A DNA stretch of 15,392 nt from Larix sibirica (GCA_004151065.3 NWUY0300015462.1:90034-105425); one strand, 5' to 3'. Shown: positions 1 through 9,714, numbered from the stretch's first letter. Notes: generated by a model not told the origin, from the sequence alone. Made by a program: numbers and translations.

Positions 1-123
1 TCCATTCCTTTTATTAAGGCGAGCCACTCAGCTTGATTGTTCGTTCGCCTACCAATTCCCCAAGCAAAGTCGTTCATTTTGTTTCTGTCGGGGTCTATGA
101 AGACCCCCCGCACCTACCAACCC
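1..123 (-). pseudogene. RNase H domain fragment of a retroelement (probably LINE-type), truncated
   Basis: Read on the minus strand, positions 114 down to 3 give an open frame containing FIDPDRNKMNDFAWGIG followed by RRTNNQAEWLALIKGM. The TNNQAEWLAL block matches the RNase H core, in which the Glu of the QAE-type motif is a catalytic acid; an upstream G-x-G-V-F-x-D-P strand is also visible. RNase H is the last domain of ORF2 in many plant LINEs and also occurs in Ty3-type elements; the LINE assignment is inference. A run of six G in the sense strand (about 105-110) puts the upstream LGLVGAG-like stretch out of frame with the rest, and in the downstream frame a TAG precedes it, so the copy is frameshifted. 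Similarity ends abruptly near 123 in AT-rich DNA, as expected for a 5'-truncated LINE whose 3' part lies off the left edge. Confidence 0.7.
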
Positions 124-361
124 TAATAAAAATAATTTTTTTTTACCACATACAAAATAATTATTTTATTACAACATATTGTTTTTATGATTAGAAAAAT
201 ATCATAAAAATAAACTTTAAAAAAATATTTTTATAACGCATTTCTTAATTTTATAAAAATCATTTAATATATTTTGTTATAGATATAATACCCACTTCAA
301 TATAAGGAAAAGAGTTTTAAACTTCAAATCTTACGTAATAGTCCTTTACCAATGGGTACCC
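124..361. other. AT-rich sequence, no gene
   Basis: Very AT-rich DNA with A and T runs and no sustained reading frame before about 275. A plus-strand frame open from about 275 leads into the weak coding remnant starting at 362. Nothing else is recognisable. Confidence 0.5.
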
Positions 362-660
362 ATGGACGATCACCTTATTGATATTGTATCTAAGGAGGCA
401 ATTGATATTAAAAATGGATTAAAATTTATTATAACAAAATCTGAAGAGGAAACATACATTTATATTATTTTACACAATGAAGTAGAGGGATTTGTTTTGA
501 AATATCCATTTTAGGGAGTCCATGTTTCAAAATTGAAATGGGCATGGTTGAAACACATTATACTATGGAAAAATTAAGGTTATTGGAGATTGGTTTGTAT
601 AGGTTTTCAGAATTAGGTAAAGATATGGTTTTAAAGTTTTTACAAGATGTTTTATTTTAA
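362..660 (+). pseudogene. Possible frameshifted coding remnant, unrecognised
   Basis: A 50-residue frame starts at the ATG at 362 (MDDHLIDIVSKEAIDIKNGL at its start) and stops at TAG 512-514. A second plus-strand frame, open from 481, reads on to TAA 658-660 and contains MGMVETHYTMEKLRLLEIGL and ends in KFLQDVLF. The frames overlap and both have mixed, charged, protein-like composition instead of the Lys/Asn/Ile/Phe bias of random AT-rich DNA. One frameshift near 490-510 would join them into about 100 residues. I do not recognise a family. It could be a chance pair of ORFs or a decayed exon or transposon gene. Confidence 0.2.
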
Positions 661-1196
661 TTAATTAAAAGTGAATTTTTTTTTAAAGAAAAGAAAAAAA
701 TTGAATTAAAATGTTGTGTAAGATTTGTAAAGAATATTGATAGATATCCTTGATAATGTAAATTTTGAGATAATAATTAACATTAAAAAAAATATTTTGT
801 AATTTTGTTTTCCAAATATTTAATATGCAATTAAATAAATTAAATATAATGCATTTAGTAAATGAATAATGTAATTTTTTATATGTTATTTTGAAAATTA
901 TAAATAAATTTTGTTTCAACTAGATATCATTTTTTGATAAAGAATACATGGGAATCCATAAACAATAAAATGGAAATCGAGTTTGATTCTAATCTCATTG
1001 TTTTGAAATGTAGTTACACATTATCATAAAACTTCTCCAAGTACCCCTTGCCTTGGGTTCATTAATATTATTGAATAATGTATCCCTAACTTTAAGAAAT
1101 TAACTGTTCATGTAAGAATATTTGAATTGTTCATCAATGATTTTAAGTGGACTACCAACATTAATGATCAATTTAAGTTTGAATCAATGCCACCAT
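661..1196. other. AT-rich spacer, nothing recognised
   Basis: Low-complexity AT-rich DNA. A minus-strand ORF at 683-919 is composed almost only of Ile, Phe, Asn, Lys, Tyr and Leu, as expected from base composition alone. I see no gene, RNA or mobile-element end here. Confidence 0.5.
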
Positions 1197-1368
1197 ATGT
1201 GCTTATTATTCACTAAGAAGCATGTTTCAAGTGTATTGACAAGGAACAATTTTATAATCATTTTCATTAGTTTTCCAAATAAATGTGTTTATTATTCACT
1301 AAGAAGCATGTTTCAAGTGTATTGACAAGGAACAATTTTATAATCATTTTCATCAGTTTTCCAAATAA
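1197..1368. repeat. 86-bp tandem duplication (two copies)
   Basis: Copies at 1197-1282 and 1283-1368 begin ATGTGCTTATT and ATGTGTTTATT and run through the block CACTAAGAAGCATGTTTC to CCAAATAA. They differ at about two positions (C/T at 1201 versus 1287, and CATTAG versus CATCAG). After the second copy the sequence starts a third unit (ATGT) and then diverges. The near identity indicates a recent local duplication. Confidence 0.95.
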
Positions 1369-2850
1369 ATGTAACAATCATTCTTAAATTAGATATCTTA
1401 AGTGGAATAGTCTATTGAAACTTTAATTGGATATTGAAAGGTTTATTAAAATATGGATGTTATATCTCTATGTGGGTTGGAGGTGGTTTTGTTGGTCATT
1501 CTTAATGTTCAAAATTTAGGGCATTAAAAGTTAATTCCTTAAGGTTTATATGGAAGATGAAGCAATGAATTACACATGGTGTGCTAATGTTGATCATCTA
1601 TGGGATTGATGTCTGATTATGAGTTATTATCAAAGTTTTGTTGAATATTTGATTTTACAAGAACTATAAAAGTTGTAAATTTTGATTATGAAGTGTATTA
1701 AACCGCTAGTAATTTTTTTTATGTTTTTTCAATTCTAATCAATTTTAATTTCATAACAACTTATGAGAGAGAGTGAGGTTAAGATTGCATTCACTTTCGT
1801 CATTGGCAAATCAAATAGTGAAATATATTATTCATGTTCAAAGAAAGATATTGTAGGGTGTTGAAAATAATACAAAATTTCCACGCATTAAATGTAACTT
1901 AGTACATGCATATATACACAATTTAGAGTAGAATAGGCTTCGGAGAAGTGATCCTAGATGGAGTCAAAGATTGATAAAGTCTGTGACTAGAAGAATTCAC
2001 TAATGGGAGTTTGATCCAAGAATTGCCTTAGTATGGACTTGTAATCTAGCAAGGTGCATGATAAAGTGCATATGACCAAGGCATGTGCGAGAGTGATATG
2101 GATAGAATACTCGGCAAATGATTATGAGAGGAAGATCAGTAGTCATATGAAATCATCATCTCCCTATTTCTCTTTATCTCTTCATCTTAACAACATTTTT
2201 ATGCTAATGTATTGTTAGATATGATCAAACTGAATGCAATAGGATTTGCAATCCCTTTGGTTATATTTTTTATACATTAATTTTTAATGTAATGGTGTTT
2301 AATAGTGACTCAATTCATTGAATTCAATGGTGTTGGTGATGGTCGGTACTTAAATATCTATGTTGCATATGTTCATGATGTTCATATAATTATTATACAA
2401 ATTTATTCTTTAATGAGAATTCAAGTTGATATTTTGCACAAATTATCGTGCTAATTGTGTATGCTACTCCATGAATTTGGTTCCATCCATTTATGTTAAC
2501 TCCGTAGATTGTATTAACATAGTCAATTGATTGTGTGTGTAAGATTAAATAGTTGCAGTTATTATTGTGGTTGTACTAATTTTGTTAATTTCATGATATT
2601 GGATCAAATTAGCATTAGGGAATTGTTTTGCACATAGTTGTTGAATTCTACATAGTTCATGGTTAAGACTCACTTTCAGACAAACTAGAGAATGGAAGAT
2701 GAAATGCAAAGTTACAATAAACAACTTGAAGCCAAATATGACAGTCTCAACATAAAGTATGTCATATATGGTGTAGGACCAAGTCAATCATATTATATAT
2801 GCCCACCGAAATGAATAGTTATTGGTTAGGTCTATGAATGGAGAAATAAT
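1369..2850. other. Intergenic sequence, no supported gene
   Basis: About 1.5 kb without a gene. The stretch at roughly 1931-2130 is less AT-rich and gives Arg-rich frames broken by several stops (for example SDPRWSQRLIKSVTRRIH). A 40-residue plus-strand ORF at 2692-2814 begins MEDEMQSYNKQLEAKYDSL and looks coiled-coil-like. Neither can be tied to a family. By eye, G exceeds C on the plus strand here, opposite to the retrotransposon to the right. Confidence 0.4.
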
Positions 2851-3441
2851 GACTATCACCATTTATTAGAGAATTTGACATTTTTTGTCACAACATTACA
2901 AGATATAATTCACTAGAAACCTCTAAGAGCAATCCTAGTTTTAAATCAAGTAATTTGGGGTAGTATAATGCCTACTCTAGGTTCTTATTTAAAACTATAT
3001 TTTCAATTGTGCTAATGAAGACCAAAGTTCATTATAAAATCCAACAACAATGTAGCCTATCAAAACCCTGGGATACAAGCATTTTCAAAACTCCAAAGGG
3101 GAAGGTCCCACTTGGAGTTATTAAGGTAATTGTGGAAATAGATGTGTAAGATATAAAAGAATCATATGCATGAAAGAAAGGATAAGCACATATCAACCGT
3201 CATCATATTTGTTAAAAGTAAAGCATATATATCATGAGTATAAATCTAAAGGGGATCCATAACCACATCCAACTCTATTAGTAAACCAAGTATACAAATT
3301 TAGAATCACATTATCATGTGCAATCATGCATTAAAGTCATAACTCTATACACATTTCCTTAGGTGATCCAAATAAGAGTTAGTGATCGACTGAGTCCATC
3401 ATTTATAAGGAGTCACACATGAAAATTTTTTATTGTAAGGA

Positions 3442-3605
3442 TTGCCTAAGTATGGGCACAAAGCTTATATAGGCACGTCATGAATTGAGTAAGCACAACA
3501 CTTTCACAAAATTTTCATAATCCTGGGATCTCTTGATTAGTAATGCATGAGCCCCAAGTGTGGGCACACTAATAAGGTGCATGAGCCCAAGCATAAGGCA
3601 CAACC
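3442..3605. repeat. Degenerate leader subrepeats (about 34 bp)
   Basis: Units at 3545-3578 and from 3579 both begin GCATGAGCCC and continue with C-C-AAG then a GGCAC element. A more diverged relative lies at about 3442-3478 (CCTAAGTATGGGCACA). They sit within 300 bp of the left primer-binding site, in the leader of the partial element. Degenerate tandem units are common in untranslated leaders of plant LTR elements. Confidence 0.55.
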
Positions 3606-3710
3606 TAAAGTAAAATGCATATGACATTGATGTGAACTAAATTGTCATGTATGTGATAACCTCTGTAATAGTTTGAGGTGAAGGGACACTCAAACTCCAC
3701 CAAAATATTC

Positions 3711-3722
3711 TCTTTGATACCA
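3711..3722 (-). promoter_or_regulatory. Primer-binding site beside the left LTR
   Basis: Minus-strand TGGTATCAAAGA matches the common plant initiator-tRNA-Met primer-binding site TGGTATCAGAGC at the first eight positions and again around the GA near the end. It lies four bases from the left LTR edge at 3727, the spacing expected downstream of a 5' LTR. Its presence here is unexpected for an LTR that also has a polypurine tract on its other side. Confidence 0.7.
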
Positions 3723-3726
3723 AAAT

Positions 3727-4870
3727 TGAATTACATTGTCCAATTGTAGAATTCAACAACGGAATTAAAACTACAATAGCCTTAACCATTCAAATTTAAC
3801 ACATGAATGCAACTCTAAAATAATTCCAACCATGAATATGCCATTAAATCCATGCACACAAAACTAAACAAGCTGGCAAATAATAAAATGTAAAACATAA
3901 CATTTAAACATGGCATTCCATATCATAATCAAATTACTTATCTTTTTGAGAAATAATCATCCAATTGATTGCAAATGAAGGTCACTCCTCCCAGTTTTAG
4001 GCTCTCTACCACATGAAATATTTCTATGATAGAGGCCAACCCTAACCTAAGTCGATGAATCCATAAGGGTTGCCTAAGGTCTAACTCTATGTCCGTGTGC
4101 TCAACCCATAACCCAAAAAAAGCTTTGGTGCTAGAAACCCCTTCTACAACTATCCCAAACAACCCGGACTCTTCCCCCTCAACCTACACAATGCCAATAA
4201 TTGGATCCCCTTCTCTATAAAGAGTCCCTTAGGCTATCCCAATTCCATTATAGTGCTCCATCGTAGGCTAGCCAGGGAACCTCACTACTTGGAATCCTAG
4301 GATTCTCAGTTGTAGGCCAAGTTTTCCTCTCTCCATAGTACCATAATCCTTAGCAGAAATTCCTTGGGAAGTATCATAAACCTCCATGAAAGTACATTGT
4401 TCAATATCCCTTCCCACCTTCATACCACCAAGATGAATAATGATTATCATGCCACGTGGTGAAATTATTAACATTATATTTGCATGTTAGAAATCCTCCA
4501 CATGACCCTCTTGAGGAGCCCAAGTTTGACCTATAATCCCAAGATTATGACAATAATATGACAAATGTTAGTAATCAAGTATTTAATAATCAAGGTGGGT
4601 TTAAGGTCTTTAGGTTAAAATATTGGTTGAGGCTCCCCTCCTTAGCATCCTTAGGACTCTTATAAGCCCCCTTTCACTTCTCCCATTTGTGGAATCATAG
4701 ACCCCGTCTCTTTTTCGTCCTTCTTTGTGTGTAACCATCAAGTTTTTATATTATAGATCAATGTACATAATTCAATATCTTTGGTCACACTATACCATAT
4801 ATGTCTAGCTTCTATCCACTTGATCATTGCATACACATTTGCATTATGGGGCCAAAAATAGGGTATTACA
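3727..4870 (-). repeat. 3' LTR of the element (left LTR copy)
   Basis: This 1144-bp copy aligns along its whole length with 11701-12865, by eye at about three-quarters identity with many small indels. Shared landmarks include CAACCCATAACCCA, CTTTGGTGCTAGAAA, GACTCTTCCCCCTCAACCTA, TCCTTAGCA and TATTTAATAATCAAGG. On the minus strand it starts TGTAATACCC and ends GTAATTCA, so the canonical TG...CA ends are kept with a short imperfect terminal inverted repeat. A polypurine tract abuts its start and a primer-binding site lies beyond its end. A plus-strand ORF begins at 4801 inside the LTR and crosses its edge, so it is not a gene. Confidence 0.9.
4747..4755 (-). promoter_or_regulatory. Candidate TATA box in the left LTR
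   Basis: Minus-strand TATAATATA, aligned with TATAAAATA in the right LTR (12738-12746), about 115-125 nt inside the LTR start in both copies. That is a plausible place for the U3 core promoter, but the call rests on motif and alignment only. Confidence 0.35.
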
Positions 4871-4884
4871 TTCCCCTTCCCCTT
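4871..4884 (-). promoter_or_regulatory. Polypurine tract
   Basis: On the minus strand the 14-base all-purine run AAGGGGAAGGGGAA lies directly against the TGTAATACCC start of the left LTR. This is the plus-strand DNA primer expected just upstream of a 3' LTR and it fixes element orientation as minus. The corresponding position beside the right LTR (12866 onward) has no purine tract, as expected for flanking DNA. Confidence 0.85.
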
Positions 4885-5216
4885 AAGTTATGCAGCATCC
4901 TCGATGCATCGTCAACACTATATAGAATGACAAAAGTTGATAGTGTCTCTAAACATGAACAATATGCCTCTACATGGCATCCTCTAGCTCCATATATTTG
5001 CACATTGATTGTACTTGAAAATTATTGTGGGTCCACCCATTATTCTCATGCTCATAGTTTTAATTGCACCTATAACAAGCATTAAAGAAAACTTGTATGT
5101 TATAACCATTTTAATGTAGTGATTTATCCCATTAAGAGGAATTCTCAAGTCCATAATGCAAGCATGTATATTCATAATACGAAAATAGGTATGCAATCCT
5201 AGTGCAATACTTGTAT
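4885..5216 (-). other. 3' internal region of the element, with a second weak zinc-knuckle-like trace
   Basis: Minus-strand sequence just before the polypurine tract. Around 5077-5035 it reads CYRCN, a stop, then NYEHENNGW, which resembles a CCHC knuckle but has wrong spacing and an in-frame stop. No other domain is visible. Confidence 0.3.
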
Positions 5217-5450
5217 TTATGAATATTTCTTTGCTTTCGCAAGGCTTCTAATTGGGAAAGATTTTAGCTCATTGTTCCTTTTGACATGCCCTCCTTGATC
5301 CCAACATACATGCCACATGAATCTCTCACAACGTATTCGTTTAAGTTTCTTCTTCTTTGCTGCACTCACCCTTCCACACTAGGGTGTCCCCTTCTCTTCT
5401 AAACATGCTCTCAAGTGATCCATCTTGCCAAGGACTTCACATGTAAGAAG
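5217..5450 (-). pseudogene. Decayed Gag-like fragment with degenerate zinc knuckle
   Basis: One minus-strand frame runs about 75 codons with a single internal TAG (5379-5381). Upstream of it lies LTCEVLGKMDHLRACLEEKG. Downstream, a basic run (AAKKKKLKRIR) is followed by MWHVCWDQGGHVKRNN and the frame ends at TAA 5217-5219. The block C-W-D-Q-G-G-H-V-K-R-N resembles a CCHC knuckle (C-x2-C-x4-H-x4-C, often GHVKR/KDC in plant retroelement Gag) in which one Cys is displaced and the last is Asn. A basic region before a knuckle is typical of nucleocapsid. Its position near the 3' LTR is not where gag normally lies. Chance resemblance is possible. Confidence 0.3.
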
Positions 5451-7465
5451 AGTGTTGACTTATAGTTTTACTACTAGGCATTCGAATAGCATCCTCTGAT
5501 CAACTAGTAACTTATGGTAATTGTAGCTTTCTAGTGTCATCACATTGGCCTTCTTCCTGGGAATTCCATCTTAGATTAGTCATCATTTTTCCTTACTAGA
5601 TATATTCATCATTCACCCGTGTTGTCGATATAAACATCCAAAATTCAAATATTATGAGTTACCTCTTTATTTTTCAACCAAGCTTGAAAATAATTATTAC
5701 AACAATCAAATTCTAGCTAATATAGCAAGTTCCACATAATACTTACCCTTCAGTGGGATAAGCAATAGTCCATGTCTACCATATTCAAGACACATTTTTA
5801 TGCAACAATGTTATCCCTAATGGATCTTTCTTCTAGTCCTTTAAAATATGACTACTTTTTCATACAATTGTTTCACTACATTCACAACAACTCATGAAAT
5901 GATCCTAGAATTATGAATTACCAATAGTTCCATAATTTCAACTATTAACATTATAATTGTAATGAAATACAGCACAAGCATGCATTTTTAACATATGTGC
6001 CCACATATATGTGTGCATAACCATAAGCTTTACACAATTTATTTATGCACATCCACTCAATGTACCCTTGCATTGATTTAGGAATATCATATTCTCATGT
6101 CATGCATTCCACCATGATGATTTGGAAGGTCAATGCCTCAACATATCATCTAGCCACCTCCCCAATACTTGATTGAAAATATAGACACCTTCCTATTCAA
6201 CCCAACACAACACCAAGAATATATCCTTTCTATTATAAATAGTCCCATAGGCTTACTAGAAGGCGTTTCCTTTCTCTGCTTATAGTCCCTCAAGAAACCC
6301 TTCCCCTCTGACTCGGTGTCTCAATGTTGGCAAAAAAGTTATAGTCTAGGACACCAACACAAGTAAGGAGACCTTTGACACTTGTGAAATGCTATAGCCT
6401 TTTCATATCCAACAACATTATGGTCTCAAACATGGTTGTCTCACATGTCATCCATTTCAAGACGTGGGTATATATACACATTCGCTATGGTTATTAAATC
6501 TTAACTAACACAACATGGCATGATATTTTATTTCATATGATTTCATTCTAAATTATAAGCAATCTTATATGTCCAAGGCTTCCTTCCTTTACCACACCAA
6601 GTGGGTTATCATTCACATAAATGTATCAAACCACATAAAGATATCAACTTATGATAACAAATCATCACTGAAGGAATTCTTACCTAAATTCCCTTCAACA
6701 TCTATGCAGTATAATCATACTAAATTCATACATGCATGGTTGCCATAAACTTATCTAATGTTACCCGATAAGTTCATGTCTTATGGGGATTACACAATCC
6801 TTCCACTAACACCTTGATCATAACTTTATTGGCATTGCCCTTTCTTTCCTTAGTTGATTGTGATATCCAATAGTATTGGCAACATCTCTAGCCATGCTTT
6901 TAACCAATTTTGGCTACACAACCACCATTAATCACATTAATCCTTATGTTGTACTCATGAAATATGTGATATCATACTAATAATATCCAATATTTGTATG
7001 CACTGTGCATATTCACCAATACATATTCATTCCATCTATTTTACTCTCTTGCATTTTCCAGTATTCCCATGCCTATCTATAACAACTTTCTTAATCTTAA
7101 GAAATATGAAATGAACAACAAGAGAAGAGTTAAGAAATCATCCCTTCCAATTACTTTGCATAGCCCATGAACTCCACAACATAGTTTATCTTTTCCATAA
7201 ACTTACTGGCAATCACACATTAGATCATTAACTATAGTTTTCTCACCCAGGTAGCAATTCACTACATGTATACATGCTTATATTCGCTACTCTTAAAAGC
7301 ATACAGCCCTACTCTATAAACAAAATAAAGTTTGGGGTGATAAAATCACAATCATAATTATGTCTGCCTTGATGGCCATGTTCACTATTTGCTACAACAA
7401 CAAAAACATCACATAGCTTCCATTAGCATTGTTGCATCTTCATTTGTTGTATGGACCTACCCTCA
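5451..7465 (-). other. Decayed interior of the element, no recognisable domain
   Basis: About 2 kb of plus-strand pyrimidine-rich sequence (minus strand purine-rich) with stops in every frame. I looked for a reverse-transcriptase Y-x-D-D box, integrase HHCC and protease D-S/T-G signatures on the minus strand and found none that I could defend. The strand bias matches the rest of the element. Confidence 0.45.
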
Positions 7466-7654
7466 AGTTCCATTTAACTATGGCGACAATATTTGCTTTA
7501 TTTTCCGCTGCCTTTGGATTGCTTGCTCCTTTTTCTTGAGCAATTATTTAGCCAAGTCCAACTCAGCCTTTCCTGGTTTCCAAGCATTACAATTTTTATT
7601 TATCGCTCCCTTTCCTTTCCAACATTTCCCCAACATTAGCTTTACATGGGCCTT
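7466..7654 (-). pseudogene. Lys-rich coding remnant in the element interior
   Basis: A minus-strand frame from 7654 includes KAHVKLMLGKCWKGKGAINK, then KPGKAELDLAK, a stop, and LLKKKEQAIQRQRKIKQILS; a further TAG is at 7478-7480. The Leu/Lys/Glu/Gln pattern suggests a former charged helix or coiled coil. No family is recognised. The overlapping plus-strand ORF at 7389-7658 is probably its shadow, since the retrotransposon is oriented minus. Confidence 0.25.
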
Positions 7655-7708
7655 CTAGCACTTCATAGTGTTGCAATCAATGCCATTCCATGTTTATTTG
7701 GACTCCTT

Positions 7709-7873
7709 TCAAAGTCCATTATGTTTTACAAACAATGCCAAGATTGAATACACTTTCCACTCCATATAAAGCCTTTCTACTCCGATTTTGGAAGTCACTA
7801 CAATACTTAAATTATTCTTTGATACACTACTCATTTGTATGCATAGAATATTCTCAATGTTCCCTGTCTTCAT
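7709..7873 (-). pseudogene. 54-residue coding remnant, unrecognised
   Basis: Minus-strand ATG at 7871-7873 opens a 54-codon frame ending at TGA 7709-7711; it begins MKTGNIENILCIQMSSVSKN. It lies in the same orientation as the retrotransposon and may be a piece of its old internal ORF. No motif is visible, and chance is not excluded. Confidence 0.2.
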
Positions 7874-8222
7874 CTCCTAGAACTTATTCTCATTCCCTCA
7901 TGGAATCGCCTTCTTAGCGATGCAATACCTTCTAGCAATTTGAATATTCCTTATAGGACATCATGACCTATCTCTAGTGGTACTCAATCTTTTCTCAATT
8001 CAGAATTTTCCCTCTTCACTTCAATAGGTAATCCTTTGCAATTCCTACTATATCTTCCATGGAAAATCCATTCAATGGAGTACTTTATCCTCCATTATCC
8101 GCTTTCAAATAAATAAACTTCATCACTTTCTTCGCATTATCCTATACCCATAAGTTGTTGGTTCATATTTTTGCAACTCTTCTAGCCATACATATTATTG
8201 CCCCACGTGGATGGTTCACCCA
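7874..8222 (-). other. Decayed element interior, short broken frames
   Basis: Purine-rich on the minus strand, with short protein-like runs such as DNAKKVMKFIYLKADNGG and MEDIVGIAKDYLLK separated by stops. It is consistent with a mutated continuation of the same former ORF. No domain can be named. Confidence 0.3.
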
Positions 8223-8345
8223 TCACTTGTATGAGTTGCATGTTCTTCCTCTTTTTAGTTTTCCTCTACCACACAAAGCTTCCATGATTTCCTTCTTTGC
8301 AATCATGATTTGGATTCCTTCATCATTTAATTTCCTTTCCTTAGC
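8223..8345 (-). pseudogene. Lys/Glu-rich coding remnant
   Basis: A stop-free minus-strand frame of 40 codons (stops at 8346-8348 and 8223-8225) reads KERKLNDEGIQIMIAKKEIM and later LCGRGKLKRGRTCNSYK. It is highly charged and plausibly helical, in the sense orientation of the element. The overlapping plus-strand ORF at 8155-8349 is hydrophobic and is likely the antisense shadow. Gag-like origin is a guess from composition only. Confidence 0.25.
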
Positions 8346-8651
8346 TTAGAATATAAAGGACTTGAATCCTCTTTTTATGCTTGACATTAATGTCAATCTT
8401 TATTTGTTTGTTTGTTCCATGTTCCTTATTCCTTATTCGTATCACTGCTACTTGGTTGTACACAATAACTAGCCACAACGACCAAAATCACTAATAGCTC
8501 TTCTATACCGATGAACCTGCATATGTTGATCTTATTCAAGCATTGTATCCATTCTTTCTGCAAACATCAACAACAATTCTTAGTCTTATCATTTAACATG
8601 CTAGTTAATAAACAACTCTATGTTATTTTGTTCATCAAGCTATGCTCAATA
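8346..8651 (-). other. Decayed element interior, nothing recognised
   Basis: Pyrimidine-rich on the plus strand like the rest of the interior, stops in all frames apart from a short plus-strand ORF from 8511 that has no recognisable content. Confidence 0.35.
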
Positions 8652-8786
8652 TCACAATGCAAGCACCATCATGAAGTATGTTCAATCATTATGTGTAAAT
8701 TTCACCTCTAGTACAGTCCTACACCATCATACAAATTTATCCCAAAGTTTGAGCTACTCACCCACATTGATAACTGCCTTGTCGAA
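8652..8786 (-). pseudogene. Coding remnant with several stop mutations
   Basis: Minus-strand frame reading FDKAVINVGE, stop, LKLWDKFV, stop, WCRTVLEVKFTHND, stop, TYFMMVLAL, stop at 8652-8654. The internal stops are TAG or TGA, each one base from a sense codon such as Trp, Gln or Arg. Residue composition between stops is protein-like (W, D, K, E, hydrophobics in alternation). I do not recognise a family. Overlapping plus-strand ORFs at 8511-8711 and 8620-8856 are probably shadows. Confidence 0.25.
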
Positions 8787-9714
8787 TCAAAGCCTAAAGG
8801 CTTTGTTCACTCACTTTCTAAAACAATCAGATGCACTTTTCCAAAGAATGATTTGATATAACTAATGTCCTTTGAATTAACTTTCCAATTATTGTATTTA
8901 TGCTCCATTCTTAACTCAAATATAAATGTTCGAACTCTATGAAATTACCATTTTTTCCCAATTTGTGCAATTCCCTCATTGGTGCAATCAAGCTCGAAGA
9001 CAAACTTCTACCACCTGTAGAAAATTGAGGGAGAACTGAGAAATTTTTTATATTGGCTACTGATAATGATTCTAATTGTGAGTATTAAACAAATTTCAAA
9101 TCAGTGATCCCTTGCTCCGGTCATTTTCTACATAAATATAGAATTGTCAACTTTGCCCATTTTGCACTTTTTCTAGATTTAATTTGATTTTTTTACAAAA
9201 AATGTTATCTTCTAAACATAGTGAAATTGGAAAATTTATACTCGAACAAAGTTGTTCAAACCATTGAGAATGTAAAATGTTGACTAAGAAATTTTTCTAG
9301 TTTTGATGTCTCACAACACTTTCCTCCCTCCATATTTTCCAAAATCATCAAAAAGTCTCTAAATAGTGTATTTTGGCATGTTTTTGCACTTCCACTCCAA
9401 ACCCTTTGGAATTTGACGAAATCCTCCTGTGGATTTCTCCATTCCTACTTTTAATTTGATATCACCAAATTCCGTAATAAACGGGTCTCCTATCAATGAG
9501 AACCCTCTCATTCTTCAAAAAACACTAATTGTAGTTTTATGATGATTCAAAGTTGATTTAACAAACCTCCCTCGCTAACACTTTTGTAGTCCATGTCACT
9601 AAGGAATTACCCTTTAAATTTTAGCTAATTTCAACCTTTGTGGCTCTTGTTATGGCCAAAATAAGATTTTGGCTCCAAAATTGTTTTCTTTATACACAAG
9701 AAATATTCTTATGA
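8787..9714. other. Decayed element interior, AT-rich
   Basis: About 0.9 kb with no sustained frame on either strand and no clear terminal or structural repeat. It still shows mild C-over-G excess on the plus strand. Confidence 0.35.

Larger units (their letters stand above)
2850..3726 (-). mobile_element. Internal (leader) region of a second, partial LTR element
   Basis: Next to the left LTR, positions 3672-3726 are collinear with 11646-11700 beside the right LTR: both are exactly 55 bp and share CACTCAAACTCCACCAAAAT. In minus-strand sense this is primer-binding site plus start of the leader, so the left LTR also heads an internal region running leftwards. Plus-strand C exceeds G by eye from about 2.85 kb onward, as in the rest of the element, which sets the approximate left limit. 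No further LTR is seen to the left, so this copy is truncated or its other end has decayed. No coding sequence is recognised in it. Confidence 0.5.

Noticed and set aside
683-919. 78-codon minus-strand ORF
   Set aside because: Composition (Ile, Phe, Asn, Tyr, Lys) is what AT-rich DNA gives by chance.
2545-2787. 80-codon minus-strand ORF
   Set aside because: No motif; the plus strand of the same stretch has a more protein-like short frame, and neither is supported.
2934-2997. Small inverted repeat TAGTTTTAAAT / ATTTAAAACTA
   Set aside because: An 11-bp AT-rich stem with a 40-nt loop is expected by chance here, and there are no termini or target duplication.
3938-4474. Minus-strand ORFs 3938-4162 and 4268-4474
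   Set aside because: Both lie inside the 3' LTR, and LTRs of this kind are non-coding.
4801-5085. 94-codon plus-strand ORF
   Set aside because: It starts inside the LTR and crosses the LTR edge and polypurine tract, so it is antisense noise.
7389-8856. Series of plus-strand ORFs (7389-7658, 7690-7917, 8155-8349, 8511-8711, 8620-8856)
   Set aside because: They are Phe/Ser/Leu/His-rich because the plus strand is pyrimidine-rich; the retrotransposon sense strand is minus, where charged remnants are seen.
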